From NCBI GenBank assembly GCA_004359435.1, contig PTET01000003.1, forward strand, positions 213,545-277,544: a DNA stretch of 64,000 bases, in the 5' to 3' direction. A model generated the notes under the pieces. The model saw nothing but the letters and a program-made list of their open reading frames with translations, made no database searches and was not told where the DNA came from. Position 1 is the stretch's first letter; every line of letters starts with the position of its first letter. Origin of the DNA: Flavobacteriaceae bacterium. GTDB lineage: Bacteria > Bacteroidota > Bacteroidia > Flavobacteriales > Weeksellaceae. A program made the position numbers and the translations under genes. Of this stretch, positions 1 through 13,243 are shown piece after piece.

Positions 1-315
1 ATCGTAGATGAAAACTCTGCAAATGGAAACAAATACCATGTGGAATCGCCCATGGTAGAAACCCAAAAAGGAAGTTACCAGGTGATGGATTTGGGCAATG
101 GTAGCACCAAAGTGAAGTTTTCTATGCAGCTCAAATTCAAAGCTCCATTTACAGGTTTCAAAGCGATGTACAAATTTATCAATGCGGCGAACATAGAGAG
201 CATGTACACAACCAAATCCCTTTTGGAGGAAGATTCCAAATTCTATACCCGCATCACTTGGCTGGATGAGCTCATCAAAAAGAAGGGATGGCCAACGCCA
301 CCACCGATGAAATAA
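1..315 (+). CDS. START/SRPBCC-like protein, C-terminal part (5'-truncated by window edge)
   Basis: The frame is open from base 1, so this is the last ~104 codons of a gene that starts outside the window. It is a clear paralogue of the next two genes: all three end in the same pattern (SLLEED, then FYxRITWLdE, then KKGwPTPP). A GTG at 40 could be read as a start but the homology extends upstream of it. By comparison with the complete copies, the protein should be ~230 residues, exported, with one START/lipid-binding-like fold. Function unknown; ligand binding is inferred only from the fold family. Confidence 0.75.
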   Translation: MVDENSANGNKYHVESPMVETQKGSYQVMDLGNGSTKVKFSMQLKFKAPFTGFKAMYKFINAANIESMYTTKSLLEEDSKFYTRITWLDELIKKKGWPTPPPMK

Positions 316-340
316 CATTTGATTTGGCTTTGAACTTCTT

Positions 341-1039
341 ATGAAAAAAATCAGAAATTTTCTTCTTGCCTTTTCCCTGCTGGTTTTGGGGCAAAGGGTA
401 ATGGCTCAGGTCTATCCACCCGAAACTTATACAGACCGAAAGCAGTGGAACAAAGTTTTGGTTGAAAAAATCCAAAGTTACGACCCCAAAAACCTCAAAG
501 ACATCAAAGTAACAAAAGAAGTCAAAGACGGTGGTTTGTTTCTTGTTTCCATCATTGAAATTGATGCACCTTTCCAAAATGTAACAGAGTTTTTTTATCG
601 ATACCAAAATCTTTCCTTTCTCTACAAAAACAATTTGTTTTTGGTCAAAATTCCAGGAGAGACAGATTTTTTTGGTACAGGTTCCATTCGAGAAAGCATT
701 TCTCCAGGTATAAAATTTGATGAAACCATGCTCAAAAATACGCCTTCTAGCAGCAGTTACACCCTGAAAAATCCCCTTTTGGAATTTCACCAAGGAGATT
801 ACGATTTTGTCGAATTGCCCAATGGAAAAACCCAAATGACAGTTCATTGGAAAGTCAAATTCAAACGAAAATTCTTGCAAAATGAAAAAAGTTATCTTAC
901 CCTTGCAGATGGGGTTGTGATGACGTTTTATATGGCCAAATCTCTTTTGGAAGAAGATTCTTCCTTTTACAAAAGAATTACTTGGCTGGATGAAATCATT
1001 CAAAAGAAAGGATATCCAACCCCACCTACATACAAATAA
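341..1039 (+). CDS. exported START/SRPBCC-like protein (tandem paralogue 2)
   Basis: 232 residues. An N-terminal signal peptide (hydrophobic ~6-20, cleavage probably after VMA near residue 22) indicates export to the periplasm or beyond. The mature protein opens with VYPPETYTDRKQWNKV, shared with the following gene, and ends with the family signature FYKRITWLDE and KKGYPTPP. The mixed alpha/beta pattern with 'ieIDAPFQNVTEFFYRYQ' resembles START/SRPBCC domains, where this segment begins the ligand cavity. It lies 25 nt after the first paralogue and 9 nt before the third, so co-transcription is likely. Specific function unknown. A long reverse-strand reading frame over it is a shadow. Confidence 0.8.
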   Translation: MKKIRNFLLAFSLLVLGQRVMAQVYPPETYTDRKQWNKVLVEKIQSYDPKNLKDIKVTKEVKDGGLFLVSIIEIDAPFQNVTEFFYRYQNLSFLYKNNLFLVKIPGETDFFGTGSIRESISPGIKFDETMLKNTPSSSSYTLKNPLLEFHQGDYDFVELPNGKTQMTVHWKVKFKRKFLQNEKSYLTLADGVVMTFYMAKSLLEEDSSFYKRITWLDEIIQKKGYPTPPTYK

Positions 1040-1048
1040 TACTTACTT

Positions 1049-1744
1049 ATGAAAAATCAAAAATTTACCGCGGTCCTTTTGGGATTATTTATGTACACAG
1101 GGGTTTCCGCCCAAGTTTATCCACCAGAAACCTATACAAATCGAAAGGAGTGGAACAAAGTATTGGACGAAAAAACCAAATCTTTCGACCCCGAAAACAT
1201 CCCAGGAGTAGAAAACTCCCAAGAAATCAAAGATGGAAAACTGCTCATGAAAGCCAAAGTTATCCTAGATGCACCCTATGATGACGTTACCAAGTTTTTC
1301 TACCAGTACCAAAACATTTCTTATCTCTACAAGGGCTACACCATGGTGGTGAAAACCCCAGGTGAGAAAGAGTTTTTCGGCGCTGGGTCCCAAAGAGAAA
1401 GCAGCATCATGGGCCTTAGCTACAAAGAAACCTTAGTTGAAAACAGATTGGATTACCAAGAATGGGTAGCCGTTTCCCCATTGGTAAAATACCAAAAGGG
1501 AACCTACCATTTTACCGATTTGGGAGGTGGAAAAACCCAAATGGACATCACCATGGATGTGGAATTCGTACCCTTTATACAAAACATGAAATTCATTTAC
1601 AAATTTATTGAACAAGGAAACCTTACTTCCATGTATACCTTCAAATCCTTGTTGGAAGAGGACCCCACTTTTTACAAAAGAATCACTTGGCTAAATGAGC
1701 TCATTCAAAAGAAAGGATGGCCTACACCTCCACCCATTGAGTGA
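1049..1744 (+). CDS. exported START/SRPBCC-like protein (tandem paralogue 3)
   Basis: 231 residues with a signal peptide (about residues 1-21, ending VSAQ). Mature start VYPPETYTNRKEWNKV and the end FYKRITWLNE / KKGWPTPP match the two upstream copies closely, showing a recent tandem gene expansion. The middle (DAPYDDVTKFFYQYQ, later YQKGTYHFTDLGGGKTQM) has the beta-rich pattern of START-like domains. Only 9 nt separate it from the previous gene. No catalytic residues are recognisable. Likely a periplasmic lipid or steroid-like ligand binder, but that is inference from the fold. Confidence 0.8.
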   Translation: MKNQKFTAVLLGLFMYTGVSAQVYPPETYTNRKEWNKVLDEKTKSFDPENIPGVENSQEIKDGKLLMKAKVILDAPYDDVTKFFYQYQNISYLYKGYTMVVKTPGEKEFFGAGSQRESSIMGLSYKETLVENRLDYQEWVAVSPLVKYQKGTYHFTDLGGGKTQMDITMDVEFVPFIQNMKFIYKFIEQGNLTSMYTFKSLLEEDPTFYKRITWLNELIQKKGWPTPPPIE

Positions 1745-1781
1745 AATCGAAAAAACATCATAAACCAAAACACACATCGCC

Positions 1782-2309
1782 ATGAAAATCAATACCAAAA
1801 CCACATTTCTGTTTGTACTTTATTTGTCTTTGAGCAATATGAGCTTTGGACAAACCACCTCCAAAATCAACAAAAACAACGACAAGTACGACTCCGTGAT
1901 TGTAGAAACTGTCATCAACGCTACCCCAGAGAAAGTTTGGTCTTTGCTTACCAATTGGGAGGTTCTCCCAACCCTCAGCGAAAGTCTTCCCTACAAAAAA
2001 ATTGAAGGAGGAGAAAATGAAGGAGACAAGCTTTCTTTTTATATGAAAAGTGGGTCGAAGTTCAAAATCAATATGCTCAAAAAAGTGCCCAATCAGTCCC
2101 TTCACTGGGGAATGGATATGGGGAATATTTTCGCCTTCATCCATGGCTATGACATCATAGACAACCACGATGGTACGGTGACGTTTCACCAAGAAGAAAA
2201 ATACTTTGGGATTGTAAAACTCACCACCACTCAAAAAATGATGGAAGACTACGAAAAAACCTACATAGAGCTCAACAACAATTTGAAGGCTTTGGCAGAG
2301 AAAGACTAG
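1782..2309 (+). CDS. exported SRPBCC (polyketide cyclase-like) protein
   Basis: 175 residues. Signal peptide at about 1-23 (ending SFGQ). The motif 'VIVETVINATPEKVWSLLTNWEVLP' at ~40-65 is the standard opening of SRPBCC/polyketide-cyclase domains. It is shorter than and clearly diverged from the three tandem genes just upstream, lacks their C-terminal signature, and is followed by a strong terminator, so it is probably the last gene of the same unit. Ligand unknown. Confidence 0.8.
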   Translation: MKINTKTTFLFVLYLSLSNMSFGQTTSKINKNNDKYDSVIVETVINATPEKVWSLLTNWEVLPTLSESLPYKKIEGGENEGDKLSFYMKSGSKFKINMLKKVPNQSLHWGMDMGNIFAFIHGYDIIDNHDGTVTFHQEEKYFGIVKLTTTQKMMEDYEKTYIELNNNLKALAEKD

Positions 2310-2357
2310 TTTTTTTTATTTTATTAAACCATAGAAAACCTTGGGCGGCAGCCCACC

Positions 2358-2407
2358 AAAAAAGCCCTCAAAAATTTTCACAAATGAAAATTTTTGAGGG
2401 CTTTTTT
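2358..2407 (+). terminator. intrinsic terminator after the SRPBCC cluster
   Basis: Perfect 23-nt arms (2358-2380 and 2385-2407) around a 4-nt loop. The stem has the GC segment AGCCCTC and runs of A and T at the outer ends, so it can work in both directions. It closes the SRPBCC cluster and could also end the minus-strand lipoprotein gene at 2452. Confidence 0.9.
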
Positions 2408-2451
2408 GTATTTATATCACCATAGAGAAACTTGCTCTAGTGAGGAAAAAG

Positions 2452-2769
2452 TTACTTCATCAAGAAAAAACCTCTACTTTTTAACCACAAAGAATCATTT
2501 GATTTATCGATATAATTCATTAGTAATTCTTTATCGTCATTTAACTCTTTTTCGATATAAAGTGAATCTTCTCCAAAAAACTTATAAGAATGTTTGTAGG
2601 TCTCTAATACAAAAACTAGTCTATAGTTTTCAAATTTATACTTCTTTTTTGATTTTATATAACCGAATTCTGATCGTTTAATAGGCGAAAACTTCACAAA
2701 ATCATTTTCACACGATACATTAATAAGGCTAATACCCAAACAGAATATGATTTTTTTAAAATAATTCAT
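2452..2769 (-). CDS. small putative lipoprotein
   Basis: 105 residues. The N-terminus (MNYFKKIIFCLGISL then INVSCEN) is a lipoprotein signal with a lipobox-like Cys at residue 20. The mature part is charged, lysine- and tyrosine-rich, with no recognised domain. A plus-strand frame overlaps most of it, but only this strand gives a signal sequence, and the gene is bracketed by terminators on both sides. Composition is more AT-rich than its neighbours. Function unknown. Confidence 0.55.
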   Translation of the reverse strand: MNYFKKIIFCLGISLINVSCENDFVKFSPIKRSEFGYIKSKKKYKFENYRLVFVLETYKHSYKFFGEDSLYIEKELNDDKELLMNYIDKSNDSLWLKSRGFFLMK

Positions 2770-2858
2770 TTTATATCTATAGGTACTCTAACAGTCAAAT
2801 TCAAGATTTTACTTAGGCTTAAAATAAAATCACCATAAAGATATAGAAAACATAGGCA

Positions 2859-2886
2859 TAAAAAAAGCCCAACGAAGTTGGGCTTA
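2859..2886 (-). terminator. rRNA operon terminator
   Basis: On the minus strand AAGCCCAAC (2885-2877), a 3-nt loop and GTTGGGCTT (2873-2865) are followed by a T run. It lies just downstream of the 5S gene, where the rRNA transcript should end. Confidence 0.85.
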
Positions 2887-2890
2887 AAAA

Positions 2891-2999
<109 letters not shown>

Positions 3000-3074
3000 A
3001 GGTTTCACAGAGATTCTGTGTATTAGTTAACATAAGAAAAAAAAGAAGTAAAATTAAAAGGCAATCAATCATTT

Positions 3075-5846
<2,772 letters not shown>

Positions 5847-5889
5847 CCTAATCACACGCTCTTGTGATTAATTATTTTTAACTTTATTT

Positions 5890-6075
5890 CTTTCTTCTTA
5901 TGTCAATGATCTTTTCATTAATTAACAATTGATAATTCACAATTGATAATTAATTCGTGGAGAATATCGGAGTCGAACCGATGACCTCCTGCGTGCAAGG
6001 CAGGCGCTCTAGCCAGCTGAGCTAATCCCCCGTTTGAATGGATATTTATCAATTGATAATTGATAACTATTTCTC
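5890..6075. repeat. repeated AATTGATAATT motifs in the rRNA spacer
   Basis: CAATTGATAATT-like units occur twice just 3' of tRNA-Ala (about 5927-5952) and again, as ATCAATTGATAATTGATAA, just 5' of it (about 6048-6067), flanking that gene on both sides. They are near-palindromic and AT-rich. No coding potential. Possible processing or replication-slippage repeats; function unknown. Confidence 0.5.
5958..6031 (-). tRNA. tRNA-Ala (anticodon TGC)
   Basis: 74 nt without encoded CCA. The acceptor stem GGGGGAT pairs with ATTCTCC and includes the G3-U70 wobble that identifies alanine tRNA. The D arm AGCTCAGCTGG, anticodon loop CTTGCAC (TGC) and T arm GGTTCGACTCC are all present. It sits in the 16S-23S spacer as usual. 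Confidence 0.97.
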
Positions 6076-6153
6076 AATTGAGCTCTTAACCACTTCTAGA
6101 ATTTCCTATATCCTTATATCCCTCTCCCTTCTCTCCTTCCCTCAAATAATTTG

Positions 6154-6227
6154 TAGTCTCAGGCAGACTCGAACTGCCGACCTCTACATTATCAGTGTAG
6201 CGCTCTAACCAGCTGAGCTATGAGACT
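6154..6227 (-). tRNA. tRNA-Ile (anticodon GAT)
   Basis: 74 nt without encoded CCA. Acceptor AGTCTCA pairs perfectly with TGAGACT; anticodon stem CTACA/TGTAG carries the loop CTGATAA (GAT); T arm GGCAGTTCGAGTCTGCC. First tRNA after 16S in the operon. Confidence 0.97.
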
Positions 6228-6338
6228 CTCCCTACTTTCAAACGTTAGGTTTGGGTATATATTTTATTAAATTTAAGAATAAAAAACAAAAACGCAAGCC
6301 AAAGTCAATCCCTTCAAAAAGTTTTGGACTCTTCTCTA

Positions 6339-7857
<1,519 letters not shown>

Positions 7858-8016
7858 ATTTTCTTTAAAAGTACATCTCTGCACTTCCTTAACTAACTTC
7901 GAGCCCATCCCCCTCTCCAGAATTAACTCTTTCTTGGTTTTTGTTTTTCTTCTTAAATCTTATGTAAATGATCTCTTCTTTCCTAATCTCAATCCGCTTC
8001 CGGATCTTTCGGACTG

Positions 8017-8047
8017 CAAATATAGACACTCTTTTTATTCTGACAAA
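8017..8047 (-). promoter_or_regulatory. rRNA operon promoter
   Basis: On the minus strand TTTG (8047-8044), 19 nt, then TATATTTG (8024-8017): an exact match to the Bacteroidota -33/-7 consensus. Predicted start near 8010, giving a leader of ~150 nt before 16S. The 7858-8096 interval holds only this promoter and the leader. Confidence 0.85.
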
Positions 8048-8097
8048 AATTATTTGAAAGAAAAATATCTGAATTGGCTTGGAATATTTTCAACCTG

Positions 8098-9819
8098 CTA
8101 ATATTCTAGCAATTGCATTTTCAAATCTTCTAATTTCTTTTGAGATTTTTCTAGAAGTTTAGGATAATCGGCCATTTTACTCATAGGAAGATGGCTGGAT
8201 GTATAGAATTTAATCTTAGGTTCTGTTCCCGATGGACGAAGGGCAATCTTTAATCCTTTAACCGTATAAAAAATGAGAACATCAGACTTAGGAACCTCTA
8301 ATTTAGTCTGAATTTTAGAGAAATAATCCCAAGAAGTAGAATGTAAATAGTCGTCAACAGAAATAATTTTCTCACCTGCAAACTCTTTTGGAGGGGTAGA
8401 TCTAAACTTTTGCATAAGGGATGCAATTTCTTTCTGACCAGAAACCCCTTCTTTGGTAAGGGAAATTAAATCTTCTCTGTACAAACCAGATCGGGTATAA
8501 ATTTCCAACAGTTTTTGGTAAAAACTACTGCCTTTGGCTTTGAGCTCCTGGCAGGCCAAAACCACCAACAAAGCAGAAGTTAGCGCATCTTTGTCTCGAA
8601 CAAAATCTCCCACCATAAAACCATAACTTTCTTCTCCTCCACAAACAAAAGTTTGATCTGAAAAATCTTCTATCATTTTGGCGATCCATTTAAATCCGGT
8701 TAATCCAACCTTACACTGCACTCCATAATGGTTGGCGATGGAAATGATAAGGTCAGAACTCACAATGGTAGAACCAACAAAATCTGTTGGCTTTAAAAGC
8801 CCTTGTTCTTTTCTTTTCTCAAGTAAAAAATCCACAAGTACCGCATTGGTTTGGTTTCCATTTAAAAGCTGCCAATTTCCAGTCAAATCTTTTACCCCAA
8901 TCCCTAAACGATCGGCATCAGGATCGGTACCAAAAAGCACATCGGCATCAATTTCTTTAGCAAGCTCCAAAGCCTTTTCTAAGGCCTCTGGCTCTTCTGG
9001 GTTGGGAGACTTTACTGTTGGAAAATCTCCGCTGGGGACAGCTTGTGACTCCACCAAATGAACATCATCAAACCCTGCTTGTTTTAAAAGTTTGGGCAAA
9101 AGATGCACAGAAGTACCATGGATAGGGGTAAAAACAATTTTGGTTTTTCCAGCAATTGAATCTTCAATCCCACAAGCCTTTAAACTTTGTTGGATGAATT
9201 TTTGGTCGATTTCTTCTCCAATGGTTTCGATCAAAGTTGAGTTTGCCTCAAAGCGAATTTGCTCAAAAGAGGTTTTTTGAATTTCGGAAATGATTTGAGA
9301 ATCTTCTGGCGGCACAATCTGAGCACCCGAAGAAAAATAGACTTTATATCCGTTGTAAATAGGAGGATTATGAGAAGCCGTAAGCACAATTCCAGCCTGG
9401 CAACCAAGTTCTCTAACGGCAAAAGACAAAAGCGGGGTTGGGCGAAAATCCTCAAACAAGAAAACCCGAATTCCATTGGCAGAAAAAATCTCGGCCACAG
9501 CCCTGGCAAAAGCTTTGCTATTATGTCTTACATCATATCCAATGGCAATTTTAATCTCACCAGAAAAAGTATTTTTCAGATATTGGCTCAAACCTTGGGT
9601 GGCTCTACCCAGAGTATAGACATTAATTCTATTGGTGCCTACTCCCATTTTCCCACGTATTCCTCCGGTTCCAAATTCTAAGTCTTTGTAAAAAGAATCT
9701 TCTAAATTGGAAGGATCTCCAGCGATCAATGCATTAACTTCTTCTTTGGTTTGAACATCAAAAACAGATGAGTTCAGCCAATCTTGCGCTCTTTCTATTG
9801 GGGTTTGCGTAGCATTCAT
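8098..9819 (-). CDS. phospho-sugar mutase (phosphoglucomutase/phosphomannomutase)
   Basis: 573 residues from the ATG at 9819; the frame is open further upstream but that would overlap the preceding gene, and MNATQTP is the usual type of start. It interconverts hexose 1- and 6-phosphates in the cytoplasm. All alpha-D-phosphohexomutase motifs are present: the phosphoserine loop TASHNP (Ser149), metal loop DPDADR (Asp299, 301, 303), sugar-binding GGEES (394-398), and the C-terminal phosphate-binding RPSGTEPK. Length fits the PGM2-like bacterial subgroup. It lies 16 nt after a glycosyltransferase gene, so it may supply activated sugars for envelope glycans. Substrate preference cannot be read from sequence. 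Confidence 0.93.
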   Translation of the reverse strand: MNATQTPIERAQDWLNSSVFDVQTKEEVNALIAGDPSNLEDSFYKDLEFGTGGIRGKMGVGTNRINVYTLGRATQGLSQYLKNTFSGEIKIAIGYDVRHNSKAFARAVAEIFSANGIRVFLFEDFRPTPLLSFAVRELGCQAGIVLTASHNPPIYNGYKVYFSSGAQIVPPEDSQIISEIQKTSFEQIRFEANSTLIETIGEEIDQKFIQQSLKACGIEDSIAGKTKIVFTPIHGTSVHLLPKLLKQAGFDDVHLVESQAVPSGDFPTVKSPNPEEPEALEKALELAKEIDADVLFGTDPDADRLGIGVKDLTGNWQLLNGNQTNAVLVDFLLEKRKEQGLLKPTDFVGSTIVSSDLIISIANHYGVQCKVGLTGFKWIAKMIEDFSDQTFVCGGEESYGFMVGDFVRDKDALTSALLVVLACQELKAKGSSFYQKLLEIYTRSGLYREDLISLTKEGVSGQKEIASLMQKFRSTPPKEFAGEKIISVDDYLHSTSWDYFSKIQTKLEVPKSDVLIFYTVKGLKIALRPSGTEPKIKFYTSSHLPMSKMADYPKLLEKSQKKLEDLKMQLLEY

Positions 9820-9835
9820 TGTAAATTTTATTGAA

Positions 9836-10780
9836 TCAAATGGTTTCTTTAACCAGGTAAGACTTAGTATTTGGATTTTGACGAATGACAATTTCTCCTA
9901 AAAATCCCGCTAAAAAAAGCTGAGTTCCTAGTATCATCGACACCAAAGAGAGGTAAAAAAAAGGGTTGTCTGTCACTAGTTTTTGTTCTACTCCAATGTA
10001 AACAGCATAAAGTTTAGAGACGCCCAACACAAAAGCCGACAAAAAACCCAGCGCGAAGATAAGTGTGCCTAATGCCCCAAAAAAATGCATAGGCTTGGCT
10101 CCGAATCTTGAGACAAAAATTAGCGTAAGTAAATCTAGAAAACCATTGATAAAGCGGTTTGTACCAAATTTTGATTTCCCATACTGACGAGCGGTGTGTT
10201 TTACTTTTTTTTCTTGGATTTTTTTGTACCCCATTTTGCTGGCCAAAACCGGTATGTAGCGATGCATGTCGCTATGAAGTTTTAAATCTTTGGCCAGAGA
10301 AATCTTCATGACTTTCAGACCACAATTAAAATCGTGCAAATCTAACCCCGAAGCCCTTCTAGCTACCGAGTTAAACAGTTTGGAAGGAATGTTTTTGGTA
10401 AAAACAGGATCTTTTCTTTGCTGTTTCCATCCAGAGAGAAGATCCAAATCTTCTTCTTTTATTTTATTTAGCATCGCGGGAATCTCCTCTGGAAAATCTT
10501 GAAGATCCGCATCTAAAGTAACCACATAATTTCCGCTGGCAAGAGAAAATCCTTCGGAAAGGGCTGCAGATTTTCCAAAATTTTGAGCAAATCTAACCGC
10601 AGTAATTTGTGGATACTTACTTTTTAAATCTTTGATTACTTCCCATGAATTATCATGGCTCCCATCATCAATAAAAATAACCTTGAAAGTATACAAAGAC
10701 AAACTCTGATGGATTCTTTCCATGAGTTCAGGCAGAGATTCCGCCTCATTGTATAGAGGAATAACAAGAGAAACTTCCAT
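9836..10780 (-). CDS. family 2 glycosyltransferase with C-terminal membrane segments (DPM1/GtrB-like)
   Basis: 314 residues. N-terminal GT-A fold: 'VSLVIPLYNE' (4-13), the nucleotide-binding 'FIDDGSHD' (~35-42) and the metal-binding 'LDADLQD'. Two long hydrophobic segments near the C-terminus (~230-255 and ~270-297) anchor it in the inner membrane, as in polyprenyl-phosphate glycosyltransferases. These usually transfer a sugar from a nucleotide donor to undecaprenyl phosphate. Its ATG shares one base with the stop of the DUF4199 gene upstream (TAATG), indicating translational coupling. Donor sugar unknown. Confidence 0.88.
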   Translation of the reverse strand: MEVSLVIPLYNEAESLPELMERIHQSLSLYTFKVIFIDDGSHDNSWEVIKDLKSKYPQITAVRFAQNFGKSAALSEGFSLASGNYVVTLDADLQDFPEEIPAMLNKIKEEDLDLLSGWKQQRKDPVFTKNIPSKLFNSVARRASGLDLHDFNCGLKVMKISLAKDLKLHSDMHRYIPVLASKMGYKKIQEKKVKHTARQYGKSKFGTNRFINGFLDLLTLIFVSRFGAKPMHFFGALGTLIFALGFLSAFVLGVSKLYAVYIGVEQKLVTDNPFFYLSLVSMILGTQLFLAGFLGEIVIRQNPNTKSYLVKETI

Positions 10781-11331
10781 TATTTTTTTCTAAAAAACAT
10801 TGAAAGCACAAGAGAAATCATCAAATAAAAAAGCACGATAAAGGGATAAAACATCACCCAAATGTTTTTGGCAGAAAAATATTTCTCCGCAAGCACTTCT
10901 TTGCTATTAAAATAGGCTAGTTTTTCCTTTTTTTCTATGGGATCTTGTAAATTCTCTAAACTTTGAATTTGTACTTGTCGTTTTTGTTCCATAAAAATCT
11001 CAGCCGCTTGAGCGTCCCAAAAATTAAGGTAAATCCATATAAACAACATGGAAAAAAAACTTGCAAAAACAAAGATAAAAAGACACGACCTGAGGGTTTG
11101 GATAAAATCTCCATTTACCTGCTCTCCTTTTTTATACTGAACCCAAAGCACATAATAGGTATACACAAATGGGATTATAAAGAAATTACCAGCAATACTG
11201 GCATAGTAATATTGGTAGGGTGAAAAATCAAAATACCGATTTGTGGTAAACAAAAACGTAAAGGCCAAAAAAAGAATCACCGTAAAGCTCATCAAAACGA
11301 GCATAGGCTTAAAGTCTTGTTTCAATTGCAT
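10780..11331 (-). CDS. DUF4199-like four-helix membrane protein
   Basis: 183 residues, four hydrophobic helices (about 9-30, 45-65, 87-108, 157-180) with a charged lysine/glutamate-rich stretch before the last. Size and topology match the DUF4199 family common in Bacteroidota and often found beside this class of glycosyltransferase. Function unknown. Coupled by a 1-nt overlap to the glycosyltransferase. Family assignment is by pattern, not by search. Confidence 0.65.
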   Translation of the reverse strand: MQLKQDFKPMLVLMSFTVILFLAFTFLFTTNRYFDFSPYQYYYASIAGNFFIIPFVYTYYVLWVQYKKGEQVNGDFIQTLRSCLFIFVFASFFSMLFIWIYLNFWDAQAAEIFMEQKRQVQIQSLENLQDPIEKKEKLAYFNSKEVLAEKYFSAKNIWVMFYPFIVLFYLMISLVLSMFFRKK

Positions 11332-11347
11332 ATTCTCTAACTAAAGG

Positions 11348-11379
11348 TTGCAAGATACAGATTAATTTTCATAAATTTG
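11348..11379 (+). promoter_or_regulatory. promoter of the SRP RNA gene
   Basis: TTG (11348-11350), 21 nt, TAAATTTG (11372-11379). The RNA starts about 6 nt after the final G, which calibrates the distance from the -7 box to the start site for other promoters in this window. Confidence 0.75.
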
Positions 11380-11384
11380 CAACT

Positions 11385-11480
11385 GGCAAGTCCTGCACAA
11401 CGTGCTCCTGTCGAATCCCCCAGGGTGGGAACGCAGCAAGGGTAGATGGTTGAGCTGTGTGATGCAGGTAGCTTGCCTTT
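11385..11480 (+). ncRNA. ffs: signal recognition particle RNA (4.5S type)
   Basis: The conserved SRP domain IV core is present: GAATCCCCCAGG, then GGAACGCAGCAAGGGTA. Flanking arms pair (GGCAAG with CTTGCC; CCTGCACA with TGTGATGCAGG), giving the ~95-nt hairpin of the small bacterial SRP RNA. It ends in a T run. It binds Ffh, whose gene is in this window at 18.5-19.9 kb. A plus-strand reading frame through this region is spurious. Confidence 0.95.
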
Positions 11481-11610
11481 TTTTCTCTCTTTTTATTTAC
11501 ACTTTCTTTTTTCTTTCTTTGATTCTCCAAAAATTTGTACCAATAATTATTGGTTATCAATTGCCCTTTGCTGCCACATTTTTTTTAACTTTACGGCTTT
11601 ATAATTTTAA

Positions 11611-13236
<1,626 letters not shown>

Positions 13237-13243
13237 GCCCGAA

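Noticed and set aside
275..1003. Long minus-strand reading frame opposite the START-like gene
   Set aside because: It has no signal, domain or upstream promoter, and is explained by codon bias of the plus-strand paralogue, which has a signal peptide and homologues next door.
2394..2681. Plus-strand frame over the small lipoprotein gene
   Set aside because: It begins inside a terminator arm and has no recognisable features; the minus-strand frame has a lipoprotein signal.
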